NCBI RefSeq assembly: GCF_007483665.1
Contig: NZ_ML660183.1
Span: 231,383 to 295,382 of the forward strand
Direction: 5' to 3'
Origin: Catellatospora sichuanensis
Lineage (GTDB): Bacteria > Actinomycetota > Actinomycetes > Mycobacteriales > Micromonosporaceae
Length of the DNA: 64,000 nucleotides
Shown here piece by piece: positions 25,378 through 33,679 of the stretch (positions within the stretch are counted from its first letter, which is position 1; each line of letters starts with the position of its first letter). A model generated the notes under the pieces. The model saw only the letters and a list, made by a program, of their open reading frames with translations. It was not told where the DNA came from and ran no database searches. Both the position numbers and the translations under genes were made by a program.

Positions 25378-25391
25378 GAAGGTGCCCTTCC
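25378..25391. repeat. Third copy of the GAAGG..CCTTC repeat
   Basis: GAAGGTGCCCTTCC is the reverse complement of the core of the two repeats at 14337-14384. It lies upstream of the histidine kinase operator. Confidence 0.65.
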
Positions 25392-25394
25392 TTC

Positions 25395-25412
25395 GTACTC
25401 CCGGGGGAGTAC
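25395..25412. promoter_or_regulatory. Candidate operator of the NarL-type regulator
   Basis: GTACTCCC-GG-GGGAGTAC, a perfect 8-bp inverted repeat, 60 bp before the kinase start; a further ACTCCCG follows at 25421-25427. Position suggests autoregulation by the response regulator of the same operon. Confidence 0.5.
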
Positions 25413-25471
25413 ACGGGGTCACTCCCGCTGTGCGACGACGGGGCACCCCCACCGCGCCTAGCGTGGTGACC

Positions 25472-26596
25472 ATGACCTGGGAACACCCTCAACGGCTCCG
25501 GGGACGCAGATTCTTCCCCGTGGCCATCGCCCTGATCCAGATGGTCGGGGTGACCTTCGCCGCGACGGTTGCCGGCAGCCACAACGGCGTCGCCGCGCCC
25601 CGGCCGCTCGACTGGTTCGGCTACGCCCTGCTGGCCGGGTCCGCCGCCGCGATGTGGTTGGCCCGCGTGCACGTATACGCCGCCCTCGGCGCGGTCACCG
25701 CGCTCTCCCTGACCTACGTGGCGCTGGGCTACCCGTGGGGCCCGTTCTTCCTCGGCTTCCTGTTCACGCTGATCGCGGCCGTGGTGCTCGGCCACCGGAC
25801 CGCGGCCTGGATCACCGCGGGGCTCGGATACGCCCTGTTCGTGCTCGTCGGCTGGCGCCTGCGCGACCAGGCACTACTGTCCTGGCACTGGGTCGTGGTC
25901 GCCGCTGTGCTCGTCGGGGTGCTGCTCATCGCACAGGTGATCCGCAGCAACCGGGACCGGATGCTGGAGATGCGCCGCCGCCGCGTCGGCGACGAGCGGC
26001 TGCGCATGGCCCGCGAGGTGCACGACGTCGTCGCCCACCACATCTCCCTGATCAACGTGCAGGCCGGAGTGGCGCTGCACCTGCTCGACGACGACCCGGA
26101 GCAGGCCCGCACCGCGCTCGCCGCGATCAAGACGGCCAGCCGGGACACCCTGCGCGAGCTGCGCGCCACCCTCGGCGTGCTGCGCGGCGTCGACGAGCAG
26201 GCCCCCCGCAGCCCCGCGCCGAGCATCGACCGGCTCGACGAACTCGTCGAGCGCTTCGCCGGGGCCGGGCTGCGGGTCGACGTCCGGGTCACCGGAACGC
26301 CGCGCGAGCTCCCCACGCCGGTCGACCTGGCCGCGTACCGGATCGTGCAGGAGTCGCTGACCAACGTGCACCGCCACGCCGGCGTCGACAGCGCCCAGGT
26401 GACGATCGGATACGACACCGACGAGCTGGTCGTCGACATCACCGACCGGGGACGCGGCGGCGACACCGCCGACGGCAACGGCCTGTCCGGGATCCGCGAA
26501 CGGGTCGCCTCGCTGGGCGGTACGGTCGCGATCGGCCCGCGCGCCGAGGGCGGGTTCACCGTCTGCGCGGTCCTGCCCGCCGGGAGCGAATCATGA
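25472..26596 (+). CDS. Sensor histidine kinase (NarL-partner type)
   Basis: 374 residues. Five to six hydrophobic segments form a membrane sensor in residues 15-155, followed by a HisKA_3 dimerisation domain (REVHDVVAHHISLI, phospho-acceptor H184) and an HATPase domain (RIVQESLTNVHRHA, GNGLSGIRERVASLGG). ATG at 25472 lies 7 nt after a TAGCGT -10 box; likely leaderless. Overlaps the response regulator by ATGA. Little extracytoplasmic loop is visible, so it probably senses within or at the membrane. Confidence 0.92.
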   Translation: MTWEHPQRLRGRRFFPVAIALIQMVGVTFAATVAGSHNGVAAPRPLDWFGYALLAGSAAAMWLARVHVYAALGAVTALSLTYVALGYPWGPFFLGFLFTLIAAVVLGHRTAAWITAGLGYALFVLVGWRLRDQALLSWHWVVVAAVLVGVLLIAQVIRSNRDRMLEMRRRRVGDERLRMAREVHDVVAHHISLINVQAGVALHLLDDDPEQARTALAAIKTASRDTLRELRATLGVLRGVDEQAPRSPAPSIDRLDELVERFAGAGLRVDVRVTGTPRELPTPVDLAAYRIVQESLTNVHRHAGVDSAQVTIGYDTDELVVDITDRGRGGDTADGNGLSGIRERVASLGGTVAIGPRAEGGFTVCAVLPAGSES

Positions 26597-27276
26597 TCAC
26601 GGTATTGCTGGTGGACGATCAGGCGCTGGTCCGCGCCGGGTTCCGGGCCCTGCTGTCCGCGCAGGACGACATCACCGTGGTCGGCGAGGCCGCCGACGGC
26701 GAGGACGGCGTACGCCAGACCGCCGCGCTGCGCCCCGACGTCGTGCTCATGGACATCCGCATGCCGCGCCTGGACGGCATCGAAGCCACCCGGCGCATCG
26801 CCGCCGACCCGGCGCTGGCCGAGGTGAAGGTCGTCATCCTGACCACGTTCGACCTCGACGAGTACGTGTTCGACGCGCTGCGCGACGGGGCCAGCGGCTT
26901 CCTGGTCAAGGACACCGAACCCGCCGACCTGATCCAGGCGGTGCGGGTCGTCGCCCGCGGCGACGCGCTGCTGTCCCCCGGTGTCACCCGGCGGCTCATC
27001 GCCGAATACGCCCAGCGCTCGCGGCGGCCCAAGGACTCCGGCCGCCTGGCCGCCCTGGACGCGCTCACCGACCGCGAACGCGAGGTGATGGCCCTGGTCG
27101 CCGCGGGGCTGTCCAACGACGAGATCGGCGAGCGGCTGTTCGTCAGCCCGGCCACCGCCAAGACCCACGTCAGCCGGGCCATGGTGAAGCTCGGCGCGCG
27201 CGACCGCGCCCACCTGGTCGTCGAGGCGTACGAATCGGGCCTGGTCCGGCCCGGCTGGACAGGAGACGACGCATGA
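26593..27276 (+). CDS. NarL/FixJ-family response regulator
   Basis: 227 residues. Receiver domain with the acidic pocket (VDDQ) and phospho-acceptor D54 (VLMDIRMP), conserved T and K (ILTTFD, FLVKD), then a LuxR-type helix-turn-helix (LTDREREVMALVAAGLSNDEIGERLFVSPATAKTHVSRAMVKLGARDR). Partner of the preceding kinase through an ATGA overlap. Probably binds the GTACTCCC palindrome upstream of the operon. Confidence 0.94.
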   Translation: MITVLLVDDQALVRAGFRALLSAQDDITVVGEAADGEDGVRQTAALRPDVVLMDIRMPRLDGIEATRRIAADPALAEVKVVILTTFDLDEYVFDALRDGASGFLVKDTEPADLIQAVRVVARGDALLSPGVTRRLIAEYAQRSRRPKDSGRLAALDALTDREREVMALVAAGLSNDEIGERLFVSPATAKTHVSRAMVKLGARDRAHLVVEAYESGLVRPGWTGDDA

Positions 27277-27806
27277 CCGCCACCGACACTCCCGTCCGGC
27301 GCACGCCGCGCACCCGGCCCGGACCGCCGCGGCTGCCCCGCAACGCCCGCCGCTTCCTGCTCACCGTGCACGTCGTCACCTCCGTCGGCTGGCTCGGCGT
27401 CGCCTACGCGCTGCTCGTCATGGCGCTGACCGCGCAGGCCTCCGCCGACCCGGGCACCCGCGAGGCGACGTACGCCCTGATGCTGTCCTTCGACACCGCC
27501 GCGATGCTGCCGCTCGGCCTGGCCGCCCTGGTCACCGGTGTGATCCTGGGCCTGGGCAGCCACTGGGGCGTGATCCGCCACTGGTGGGTCGCCGTCAAAC
27601 TCGTACTCAACGTCGCCGTGCTCGTCGTCCCGATGCTGACCCGCCACCCCGCCCTGGTGGACGCCGTCGACACCGCCCGCGCCGGCCTGCTCACCGACCC
27701 GGCCCAGCAGGTCCTCGACGGCTCCATCGCCTCGGTCATCGTGCTGACGGTCGCCACCGTCCTGTCCGTCTACAAACCCTGGGGCAAAACCGGCGCCCCG
27801 ATCTGA
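27273..27806 (+). CDS. DUF2269-like membrane protein
   Basis: 177 residues, basic N-terminal tail and four membrane helices (FLLTVHVVTSVGWLGVAYALLV, MLPLGLAALVTGVILGL, WWVAVKLVLNVAVLVVPML, IASVIVLTVATVLSV). The early His followed by GWLG resembles DUF2269 proteins. Overlaps the response regulator stop by ATGA, so it belongs to the two-component operon and may be its target or an accessory sensor. Confidence 0.7.
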   Translation: MTATDTPVRRTPRTRPGPPRLPRNARRFLLTVHVVTSVGWLGVAYALLVMALTAQASADPGTREATYALMLSFDTAAMLPLGLAALVTGVILGLGSHWGVIRHWWVAVKLVLNVAVLVVPMLTRHPALVDAVDTARAGLLTDPAQQVLDGSIASVIVLTVATVLSVYKPWGKTGAPI

Positions 27807-27909
27807 CCGACTTCCGTCAATGCGTCCGGAGACATTCAGAGGATAGTGATGCGTACGGGTTGCATCATTCTGATCCGTCCAGGCACTTTGCCCCGGAAAG
27901 GTGCAGATC

Positions 27910-28356
27910 ATGAAGCGTACCGTCAATGCACTGCTCACCGCAGGGGTGGTGCTGGCCTCCGTCCTGCTACCCACGGCGGCGACAGCGGCCGGGCCACACA
28001 CCTCCAGCGCCGCGCACCATTGCGGATCGCTGCGGCCCGACACCGACTTCTACGCCGCCGGCCGGGTGGCGACCGTGCTCCTGACCGTGCCGAACAACCC
28101 GTCCTGCCAGACCATCAGTGTCTCGCACCTCAAGGACCCGACCGTCCCGTCGGACCGGTGTCAGGTCTTCCTCGTCATCTTCTACCCCGCGGACGGCAGT
28201 GAGCCCACCGCCACCGAGCCGGTGAACGCATGTTTCCACGGACCCCGCTCCCGCCCGGTGGTCCTGGCCACCGCAGTACCGGACGGGACGCAATACCGGG
28301 TGCTGTACCAGATCGACTACCTGATCCAGCACCTCACGTTCAAGGTCTGGCACTGA
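27910..28356 (+). CDS. Secreted protein of unknown function
   Basis: 148 residues. Signal peptide MKRTVNALLTAGVVLASVLLPTAATAAG followed by a small globular domain with four cysteines (HHCGSLRPD, NPSCQTIS, DRCQVF, NACFHG), which suggests two disulfides. Start set at ATG 27910 with GGAAAGG upstream. No family recognised; own transcription unit likely. Confidence 0.6.
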   Translation: MKRTVNALLTAGVVLASVLLPTAATAAGPHTSSAAHHCGSLRPDTDFYAAGRVATVLLTVPNNPSCQTISVSHLKDPTVPSDRCQVFLVIFYPADGSEPTATEPVNACFHGPRSRPVVLATAVPDGTQYRVLYQIDYLIQHLTFKVWH

Positions 28357-28569
28357 CCGACCGGGGTGGCCCGGCGCCGCCCGCTCGCTCCTGAACCACG
28401 ATGCCGACCGGCATGCCGCCGGTCGGCATCACTTTCCGGATCTGTCAGGCCACGTCAGAGGGTCGGGAAGTTCATCCGGTCTGACGGCCGAGATCTCGGC
28501 GGTGCATGTCATCCACGGCATGCCCGCCGCGGTGGGGACCACTCATCGCAACGGCCTACGCTCACCGGC

Positions 28570-28812
28570 ATGGCTCCGGAACTCGCCGCAGCCGTGGCCG
28601 AGCTCTACACGGTGTTCGCCCGCCATCCGCTCGCCCCCGGCGTCGACCTGCGCCTGCGGCGGCCAGGGCCGGACCTGGGACGGACTCCCTTGCGCGAGCT
28701 GACCGCGTATCAGCTGGACCCGCACCTGTTCGTGGGCTGGCACGACGACGCCGACTTCAGCCATTTCCTCCCCCGCGTCCTGGAACTCGGAGCAGTGGGA
28801 AACGGCAGGAGT
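28570..28812 (+). pseudogene. Truncated tandem copy of the 28844 gene
   Basis: The first 80 codons (MAPELAAAVAELYTVFARHP, then LRELTAYQLD and HFLPRVLELG) align with the start of the following gene (MHPDLQAAVAELYAVYARHP, LRRLTAADLA, HFLPRILELF). The copy stops resembling it after about 28810, and the rest of the intact gene's length is missing. A TACGCT box 7 nt before the ATG is also duplicated. The frame continues into the next gene but encodes no similar residues. The homologue still may be expressed as a short protein. Confidence 0.6.
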
Positions 28813-28843
28813 GTGCGCTGCCGTTTCGCCTACGATCGCCGCC

Positions 28844-29536
28844 ATGCATCCCGATCTGCAGGCGGCCGTCGCGGAGCTCTACGCCGTGTACGCGCGGCAC
28901 CCACGGGCCGAGCGGATCGGCTACTGCGGCCACTGCGTCGACGACGCGGAGGCCCTGGTCCTGCAACGGGTGCCACTGCGCCGGCTCACCGCGGCCGACC
29001 TGGCGCGCTTCACCTTCAAGCTGATGTCCACCTGGGGCGACGAGGCCGATCTCCGGCACTTCCTGCCGCGCATTTTGGAGCTGTTCGCCACCGGTGAACA
29101 GCGCGACGGCCACCTGCTGACCAAGACGCTGAGCAACGTCCGCTACCACGGAGCTGCCTGGGGCCCGGAAGAGCTGGCGGCCCTCGAAGGCTACCTAATG
29201 GCGCTGATGCGGCAGATACTCACCGATCGCGGCTCTCACCTCCAGGTCACCGCACTGCTGGAGGGCGCCGCCGAGAACGGGCATACCGTCGAGCCGTATC
29301 TGGCGGTCTGGGCACAGGAGCCCGGCGAGACCGCGACCGTGCAGCTGACCACCCTCATCGACGACTTCGGCTGGACCTACTCCCGCGACGACCGCTACCA
29401 CCGGGAGGTCCGGGCCTGGCTGCGCACCGGCATTCCCCAGAGCAGGCTGGAGGCGGCGTTCCTGGCGACGGACGACCCGGAGGCGGCGAGCTCGTTCGGC
29501 CAGGCACTGGAGCAACTCGAATTCCTGACCGTCTGA
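28844..29536 (+). CDS. Conserved protein of unknown function (intact copy)
   Basis: 230 residues, cytoplasmic, mostly helical, no family recognised. A CxxC pair (GYCGHCVDD) near residue 30 is absent from the truncated upstream copy. ATG at 28844 is 7 nt after TACGAT (28831-28836), indicating leaderless translation. The N-terminal 80 residues are duplicated in the pseudogene before it. Confidence 0.65.
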   Translation: MHPDLQAAVAELYAVYARHPRAERIGYCGHCVDDAEALVLQRVPLRRLTAADLARFTFKLMSTWGDEADLRHFLPRILELFATGEQRDGHLLTKTLSNVRYHGAAWGPEELAALEGYLMALMRQILTDRGSHLQVTALLEGAAENGHTVEPYLAVWAQEPGETATVQLTTLIDDFGWTYSRDDRYHREVRAWLRTGIPQSRLEAAFLATDDPEAASSFGQALEQLEFLTV

Positions 29537-29689
29537 GCCACACCGAGCACGCCTGGCGCACAAATCGTCGACGCCGACACGCGAACGGTTAACCCGCCTG
29601 CAACAGCCGGTCGTTAGCATCGGCGATCATCAACACGGCAGACGACGGCGTCACTTCGGGTCGCTTCAAGCAAACTCGGGAGTTCCGCT

Positions 29690-31738
29690 ATGGTTCAGCA
29701 CCTCCTGGTGGTCGACTTCGGCACGTACCAGACCACGGCGGCGCTCGTCGCCGGGGCGCAGGTCCACCCCGTCCCCTGCCCGGTGACCGGCGCGTTCAGC
29801 TGGCCGTCGGCGGTCTGCCTGGACGGGAACGACCTGCTGGTGGGCACGGCCGCGGTGCGCAGGCGCGAGGCTCTTCCCCGCTGGTTCGCCACCGGGCCGC
29901 GGCAGTCGCTGGACAGCGGCGAGCCGGTCCGGCTGGGCGACCGGCAGGCCTCCGGCCAGGAGGTGCTGGCCGTGTTCCTGCGTACGCTGCGCCAGGAGGC
30001 CGAGCACCGCTTCGGTGTCACCGTCGACCGGCTCGCGATGACCGTGCCGGCCGCCTACGCCCCGCACGACGAGCGCCGCGACGCGCTCATCGCGCTGGCC
30101 GCCGACGCCGGTTTCCCCGACGTGGAGCTGGTCCCGGACGCCACCGCGGCGGTCATGGACCCGCACACCCACGGCGACCAGCCGGACGGCGCGCTGGTGC
30201 TGGTCTGCGACCTGGGCGCGTCGTGGACGGTGTCGCTGGCCCGGATGCACGCCGAGCGCCCGCAGGTGCTGGCGCACGAGACCTCGGGCAGCGGCCAGGA
30301 CTTCGACCTGCTGCTCGTCAACGACCTGCGGGCGGTGCTGCACGACTGGCTGACCCCGGCGCTGCAGTCCGGCGGCGACACCGGGCTGCACGCCCGCTAC
30401 GCGGCGAGCGAGTTCGTACGCTCGGTCAAGCACCGGCTGGCCGACACCGACGAGGTCGTTGACCGGATTACGCCGCACGCCCCGCCGTACCGGCTGAACC
30501 GGGGCGGGCTGGACCGGCTGGCCGAGCCCGCGCTGCGGTGGCTCGCCGCGAGCTGCCGTGCGGTCGTCGCCCGAGCGGGCTTCGGCCTCACCGACGTGGG
30601 CGGCGTGCTGCTGGTCGGCGGCGCGTCACGGCTGCCCGCGGCCCGCGCGGTGCTGCACGCCGAGCTGGGCCGCCCGGTGCGGCACCCGACGGAGCCGGAG
30701 TACGCGGTGATCCGCGGGGCGGCGCGCTGGGCCGGGCGGGTCGCCGCGCGGCGGGTGCCGGCCAACACCGCGTCGTGGCGGATGGAGCCGCTGAGCTGGG
30801 ACCTGCCCGACGGCCGGGCCCGCCTGGTGCGCTGGCTGATCGGCCAGGGCGAGCAGTACGGCCCCGGGGCGGCGCTGGCGCAGGTCCGCACCGACGACGA
30901 CCGGGTGTACGAGCTGACCGCGCAGCGCGAAGGCATCCTCATGGAGCACCGGGTCGCCGCCGGGGCGTTGCTGACCTCGGACTCCGTCGCGGCGGTGGCG
31001 CGTTCGGTGAAGCTGCTCAGCGGCGACCGGGCCGCCAAGCGGCACCAGCTGCGGGTGGCCGGGGACTGGCTGCTCACCCCCGACCACGAGCTGCTGGTGG
31101 AGTGCGAACGCTCGGGGGCGTACGTGCGGATGCGGTCCATCGCCAACGGCGCGGTCGTCAACGAGGTGCGCCCGAAGCAGCGCGTCGGCGACGGCAGCGG
31201 CAAGGTTTTCGTCGGGCCCGGCGGCCGGCTGGCGCTGGTCGCCTGGAACACCGACGGGCAGTTCACCGTGTGGGACATCGCCAGCGGGCACCTGACCAGC
31301 AGCTTCAAGGCGGCTTCGAACAACAGGCCGGTGAAGGTCCTGGTGCACGAGGGCCAGTGGCGGCTGATCGCCGAGGCGGACCGCAAGGTCCACGTCGGAC
31401 GGTACGTGCGCGACGTGGCGACGATGTGGGACCTGGGCACCGGCACGGTCGTCGAGGAGATGGTCGGCGAGGACCTGCACCGCCGTTACGACGGTTACAC
31501 CGAGCACAGCCCGCACGACGGCTTCGCGCCGCAGTGCGACAGCCCCGACGGGCGGCTGCGCGCCGGGACCGCGGGCAACGCGGTGTGGCTGCACGAGTCC
31601 GGCACCGACGAGGAGGTGTTCCGCACCGACATCGCCGCCGCGCGCTCCGTACGCACCGCCTTCAGCGCCGACGGCCACCACCTGCTCGCCCGCTGGACCA
31701 CCGCCGACACCACCTGCGTAGACGTCTGGCAGGTCTGA
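29690..31738 (+). CDS. Hsp70-like ATPase fused to lipoyl-like and beta-propeller-like segments
   Basis: 682 residues. Residues 1-350 are an actin/Hsp70 ATPase: phosphate loop VVDFGTYQTT, second loop VCDLGASWTVS, and adenosine motif GVLLVGGASRLPAAR. No DnaK substrate-binding domain follows. Instead residues about 385-435 (GEQYGPGAALAQVRTDDD, TAQREGILMEHRVAAGALL) resemble a biotin/lipoyl-type beta-barrel without the target lysine, and residues 455-682 have WD-like blades (FTVWDIASGHL, ATMWDLGTGTV). GGGAG precedes the ATG. Possibly a scaffold with ATP-controlled binding. The propeller has fewer than seven clear blades. Confidence 0.8.
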   Translation: MVQHLLVVDFGTYQTTAALVAGAQVHPVPCPVTGAFSWPSAVCLDGNDLLVGTAAVRRREALPRWFATGPRQSLDSGEPVRLGDRQASGQEVLAVFLRTLRQEAEHRFGVTVDRLAMTVPAAYAPHDERRDALIALAADAGFPDVELVPDATAAVMDPHTHGDQPDGALVLVCDLGASWTVSLARMHAERPQVLAHETSGSGQDFDLLLVNDLRAVLHDWLTPALQSGGDTGLHARYAASEFVRSVKHRLADTDEVVDRITPHAPPYRLNRGGLDRLAEPALRWLAASCRAVVARAGFGLTDVGGVLLVGGASRLPAARAVLHAELGRPVRHPTEPEYAVIRGAARWAGRVAARRVPANTASWRMEPLSWDLPDGRARLVRWLIGQGEQYGPGAALAQVRTDDDRVYELTAQREGILMEHRVAAGALLTSDSVAAVARSVKLLSGDRAAKRHQLRVAGDWLLTPDHELLVECERSGAYVRMRSIANGAVVNEVRPKQRVGDGSGKVFVGPGGRLALVAWNTDGQFTVWDIASGHLTSSFKAASNNRPVKVLVHEGQWRLIAEADRKVHVGRYVRDVATMWDLGTGTVVEEMVGEDLHRRYDGYTEHSPHDGFAPQCDSPDGRLRAGTAGNAVWLHESGTDEEVFRTDIAAARSVRTAFSADGHHLLARWTTADTTCVDVWQV

Positions 31739-31759
31739 CGCCGCGCACCCCACCCCTGG

Positions 31760-31820
31760 GCAACTCTTTAAGACTTGCGCCCTCGGCGGGCTGCCAAGGA
31801 CGCAAGTCTTTAAGAGTTGC
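31760..31820. terminator. Perfect 20-bp inverted repeat between convergent genes
   Basis: GCAACTCTTTAAGACTTGCG (31760-31779) is perfectly complementary to 31801-31820, with a 21-nt loop. It sits between the Hsp70-like gene and the convergent membrane-protein gene and acts as a bidirectional terminator. Confidence 0.8.
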
Positions 31821-31846
31821 GCCAGGTCGGTGCGTCAGGTCGGGGG

Positions 31847-32413
31847 TCAGCAGGAGGTGACGGGGCGGAGGTTGGCGACGGTGGTGAGGTGGACCTCCAG
31901 GGTCTCGCCTGTGGTGGTGTTGAGCCACATGGCGCCCGCTGGGGCGCCCTCGGCGACCTGGCCACAGGCCTTGCTGCCGTTGCCGAGGCTGACCTCGACG
32001 GACGGGGCCTGGTCGGTGGGCCACCAGGCGGACAGGCCCGCGAACGCCATCAGCGCCACCGCGACGATGGTGGTGCGGATGCCGGAGCGCAGTCGGCCGC
32101 TCATCTCGGCGGGGTCGGCGGGCGCGGCGGGGTCGCCGGTCGGCCAGGCCACCTGGCCGACCATGACGATCGACCACAGCGCCATGACGAACGCGCCGAC
32201 AGAGCCGCCGGTGGCCAGCCACTGCAGCCAGGCGGGGCCGGGTGCTTCCGCGCCCATCTTCAGCACGCCGCAGAAGCCGATGAAACCGAGCACGCCGAGT
32301 TGTATGCCGTGCCAGCCGCGCGCCGAGTCGATCAGCTTGGCCAGCGGGTCGGCACTGTCGACTGTGGACACGGCGGAGAGGGAGGTGCCGTCGGGTTGCA
32401 TGCCGACAGTCAT
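31847..32413 (-). CDS. Hypothetical membrane protein
   Basis: 188 residues with three hydrophobic helices (IQLGVLGFIGFCGVLKMG, WLATGGSVGAFVMALWSIVMV, TTIVAVALMAFAGLSAWW), then an extracytoplasmic C-terminal domain of about 55 residues with a cysteine pair (SKACGQV and the terminal Cys). Not recognised. Confidence 0.55.
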   Translation of the reverse strand: MTVGMQPDGTSLSAVSTVDSADPLAKLIDSARGWHGIQLGVLGFIGFCGVLKMGAEAPGPAWLQWLATGGSVGAFVMALWSIVMVGQVAWPTGDPAAPADPAEMSGRLRSGIRTTIVAVALMAFAGLSAWWPTDQAPSVEVSLGNGSKACGQVAEGAPAGAMWLNTTTGETLEVHLTTVANLRPVTSC

Positions 32414-32468
32414 ACCGCATGCGTGCGCGCGGTGGTGTGTCGGCCTTCTGTCGGCTTCTCCCCTGCCG

Positions 32469-33587
32469 TCAGATGCGGTCCAGGTGCGGCATCGCGATCT
32501 TCCGCATGGTCAGCTGCACCCCGGCGACCACCGGGATCGCGATCAGCGCGCCGAGCGCGCCCAGCAGCACCGCGCCGATCAGCGCGGACAGGATCACGGC
32601 CAGGTCGGAGACGTCGACCGAGCGCCGCAGCACCCGCGGCGCGATGACCCAGTTCTCCAGCTGCTGGTAAACGATGAAGAAGACGACGCAGGCGATGCCG
32701 GCCGTCGGCGAGTGCGCGAACCCGGCGATGACCACCACGATCGCGCCGAGCGTCGCGCCGATCTGCGGGATCAGGTCGCACACCGCGACGACCATGGCCA
32801 GCGCGAACGCGTACGACACCCCGACGATCAGCAGGAACACGAACGTGCTCACCCCGGCGACGAACGCGATGGCCAGCGAGCCGAGCAGATAAGCGCCGAT
32901 CTTCTCGAAGATCTCGTCGCCGATCTCGCGGGCGGTGTCCCGGCGCGAGGCCGGGAACAGCTTGTAGAAGCCCTCCTTGAGCCGGGTCCACGCGGCCAGG
33001 AAGTAGATGGTGAGCACGAACACGGTGAGCACGTTGAAGATGGCGCCGAAGACGGCACGCACCCCGCCCAGCGCGCCACCCAGCGCCTTGGTGATGTTCT
33101 CGCTGGTGACGGCCTCTTTGAGCCGGTCGATCAGGTGGTAGCGCTCGCTGAACTCGGCGACCTGCGGATTGCGGTTGATGTCGTCGAGGTAGGCGGGCAG
33201 GTTCGCGACCAGGTCGCCGGTCTGCGTGATCAGCGGCGGGGCCAGCGCGCCGAGGCCGCCGCAGCCCACCAGCACCACGCCGAGCGCGACCACGGCGACC
33301 GCGAGGCCGCGCGGCAGCCCGCGCCGCTGCAGCCAGGCCACCGCCGGGTGCAGGCCGATCGCCAGGAACAGCGCCGCGAGCATCAGCAGCAGGACCGACA
33401 GCGTCTCGCGCACCGCCCAGGTGAGGATGATGGCGCACATCAGGCCCAGCCCGCCGAGGAAACCGACGACGAACACGTGCCGGTTGCGGCGGGCGGCCTG
33501 CGCGTCCGGCGTGTTCGGGTCGACGTCGGGCCGTCGCTGCGCCGGTGCCTGCTTCGCCGTGTCCTGCGCCGTTTCCTGCTCGCTCAT
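32469..33587 (-). CDS. AI-2E family transporter (YdiK/TqsA-like)
   Basis: 372 residues, about eight membrane helices with the long hydrophilic loop after helix 3 typical of this family (PPLITQTGDLVANLPAYLDD). The C-terminal signature is GASLGAIVVV-like (IPQIGATLGAIVVVIAGF) and ENWVIAPRVLRRSVDVSDLAVI. Family members export or exchange small solutes, not only AI-2; some act as Na+/H+ antiporters. GGAGG precedes the ATG. Divergent from the MacA-like adaptor gene. Confidence 0.88.
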   Translation of the reverse strand: MSEQETAQDTAKQAPAQRRPDVDPNTPDAQAARRNRHVFVVGFLGGLGLMCAIILTWAVRETLSVLLLMLAALFLAIGLHPAVAWLQRRGLPRGLAVAVVALGVVLVGCGGLGALAPPLITQTGDLVANLPAYLDDINRNPQVAEFSERYHLIDRLKEAVTSENITKALGGALGGVRAVFGAIFNVLTVFVLTIYFLAAWTRLKEGFYKLFPASRRDTAREIGDEIFEKIGAYLLGSLAIAFVAGVSTFVFLLIVGVSYAFALAMVVAVCDLIPQIGATLGAIVVVIAGFAHSPTAGIACVVFFIVYQQLENWVIAPRVLRRSVDVSDLAVILSALIGAVLLGALGALIAIPVVAGVQLTMRKIAMPHLDRI

Positions 33588-33679
33588 CGCGCACCTCCGG
33601 GGAGAGCCTGCCACATCGGGTGTCGTCACGGCAGCTCCCGGATGGCCACGGGTTGACCATCCTGGATAGGCTCGCGCAG

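Noticed and set aside
24945..25461. Reading frames in the 24.9-25.4 kb gap
   Set aside because: No start signals, codon bias or similarity that I recognise on either strand.
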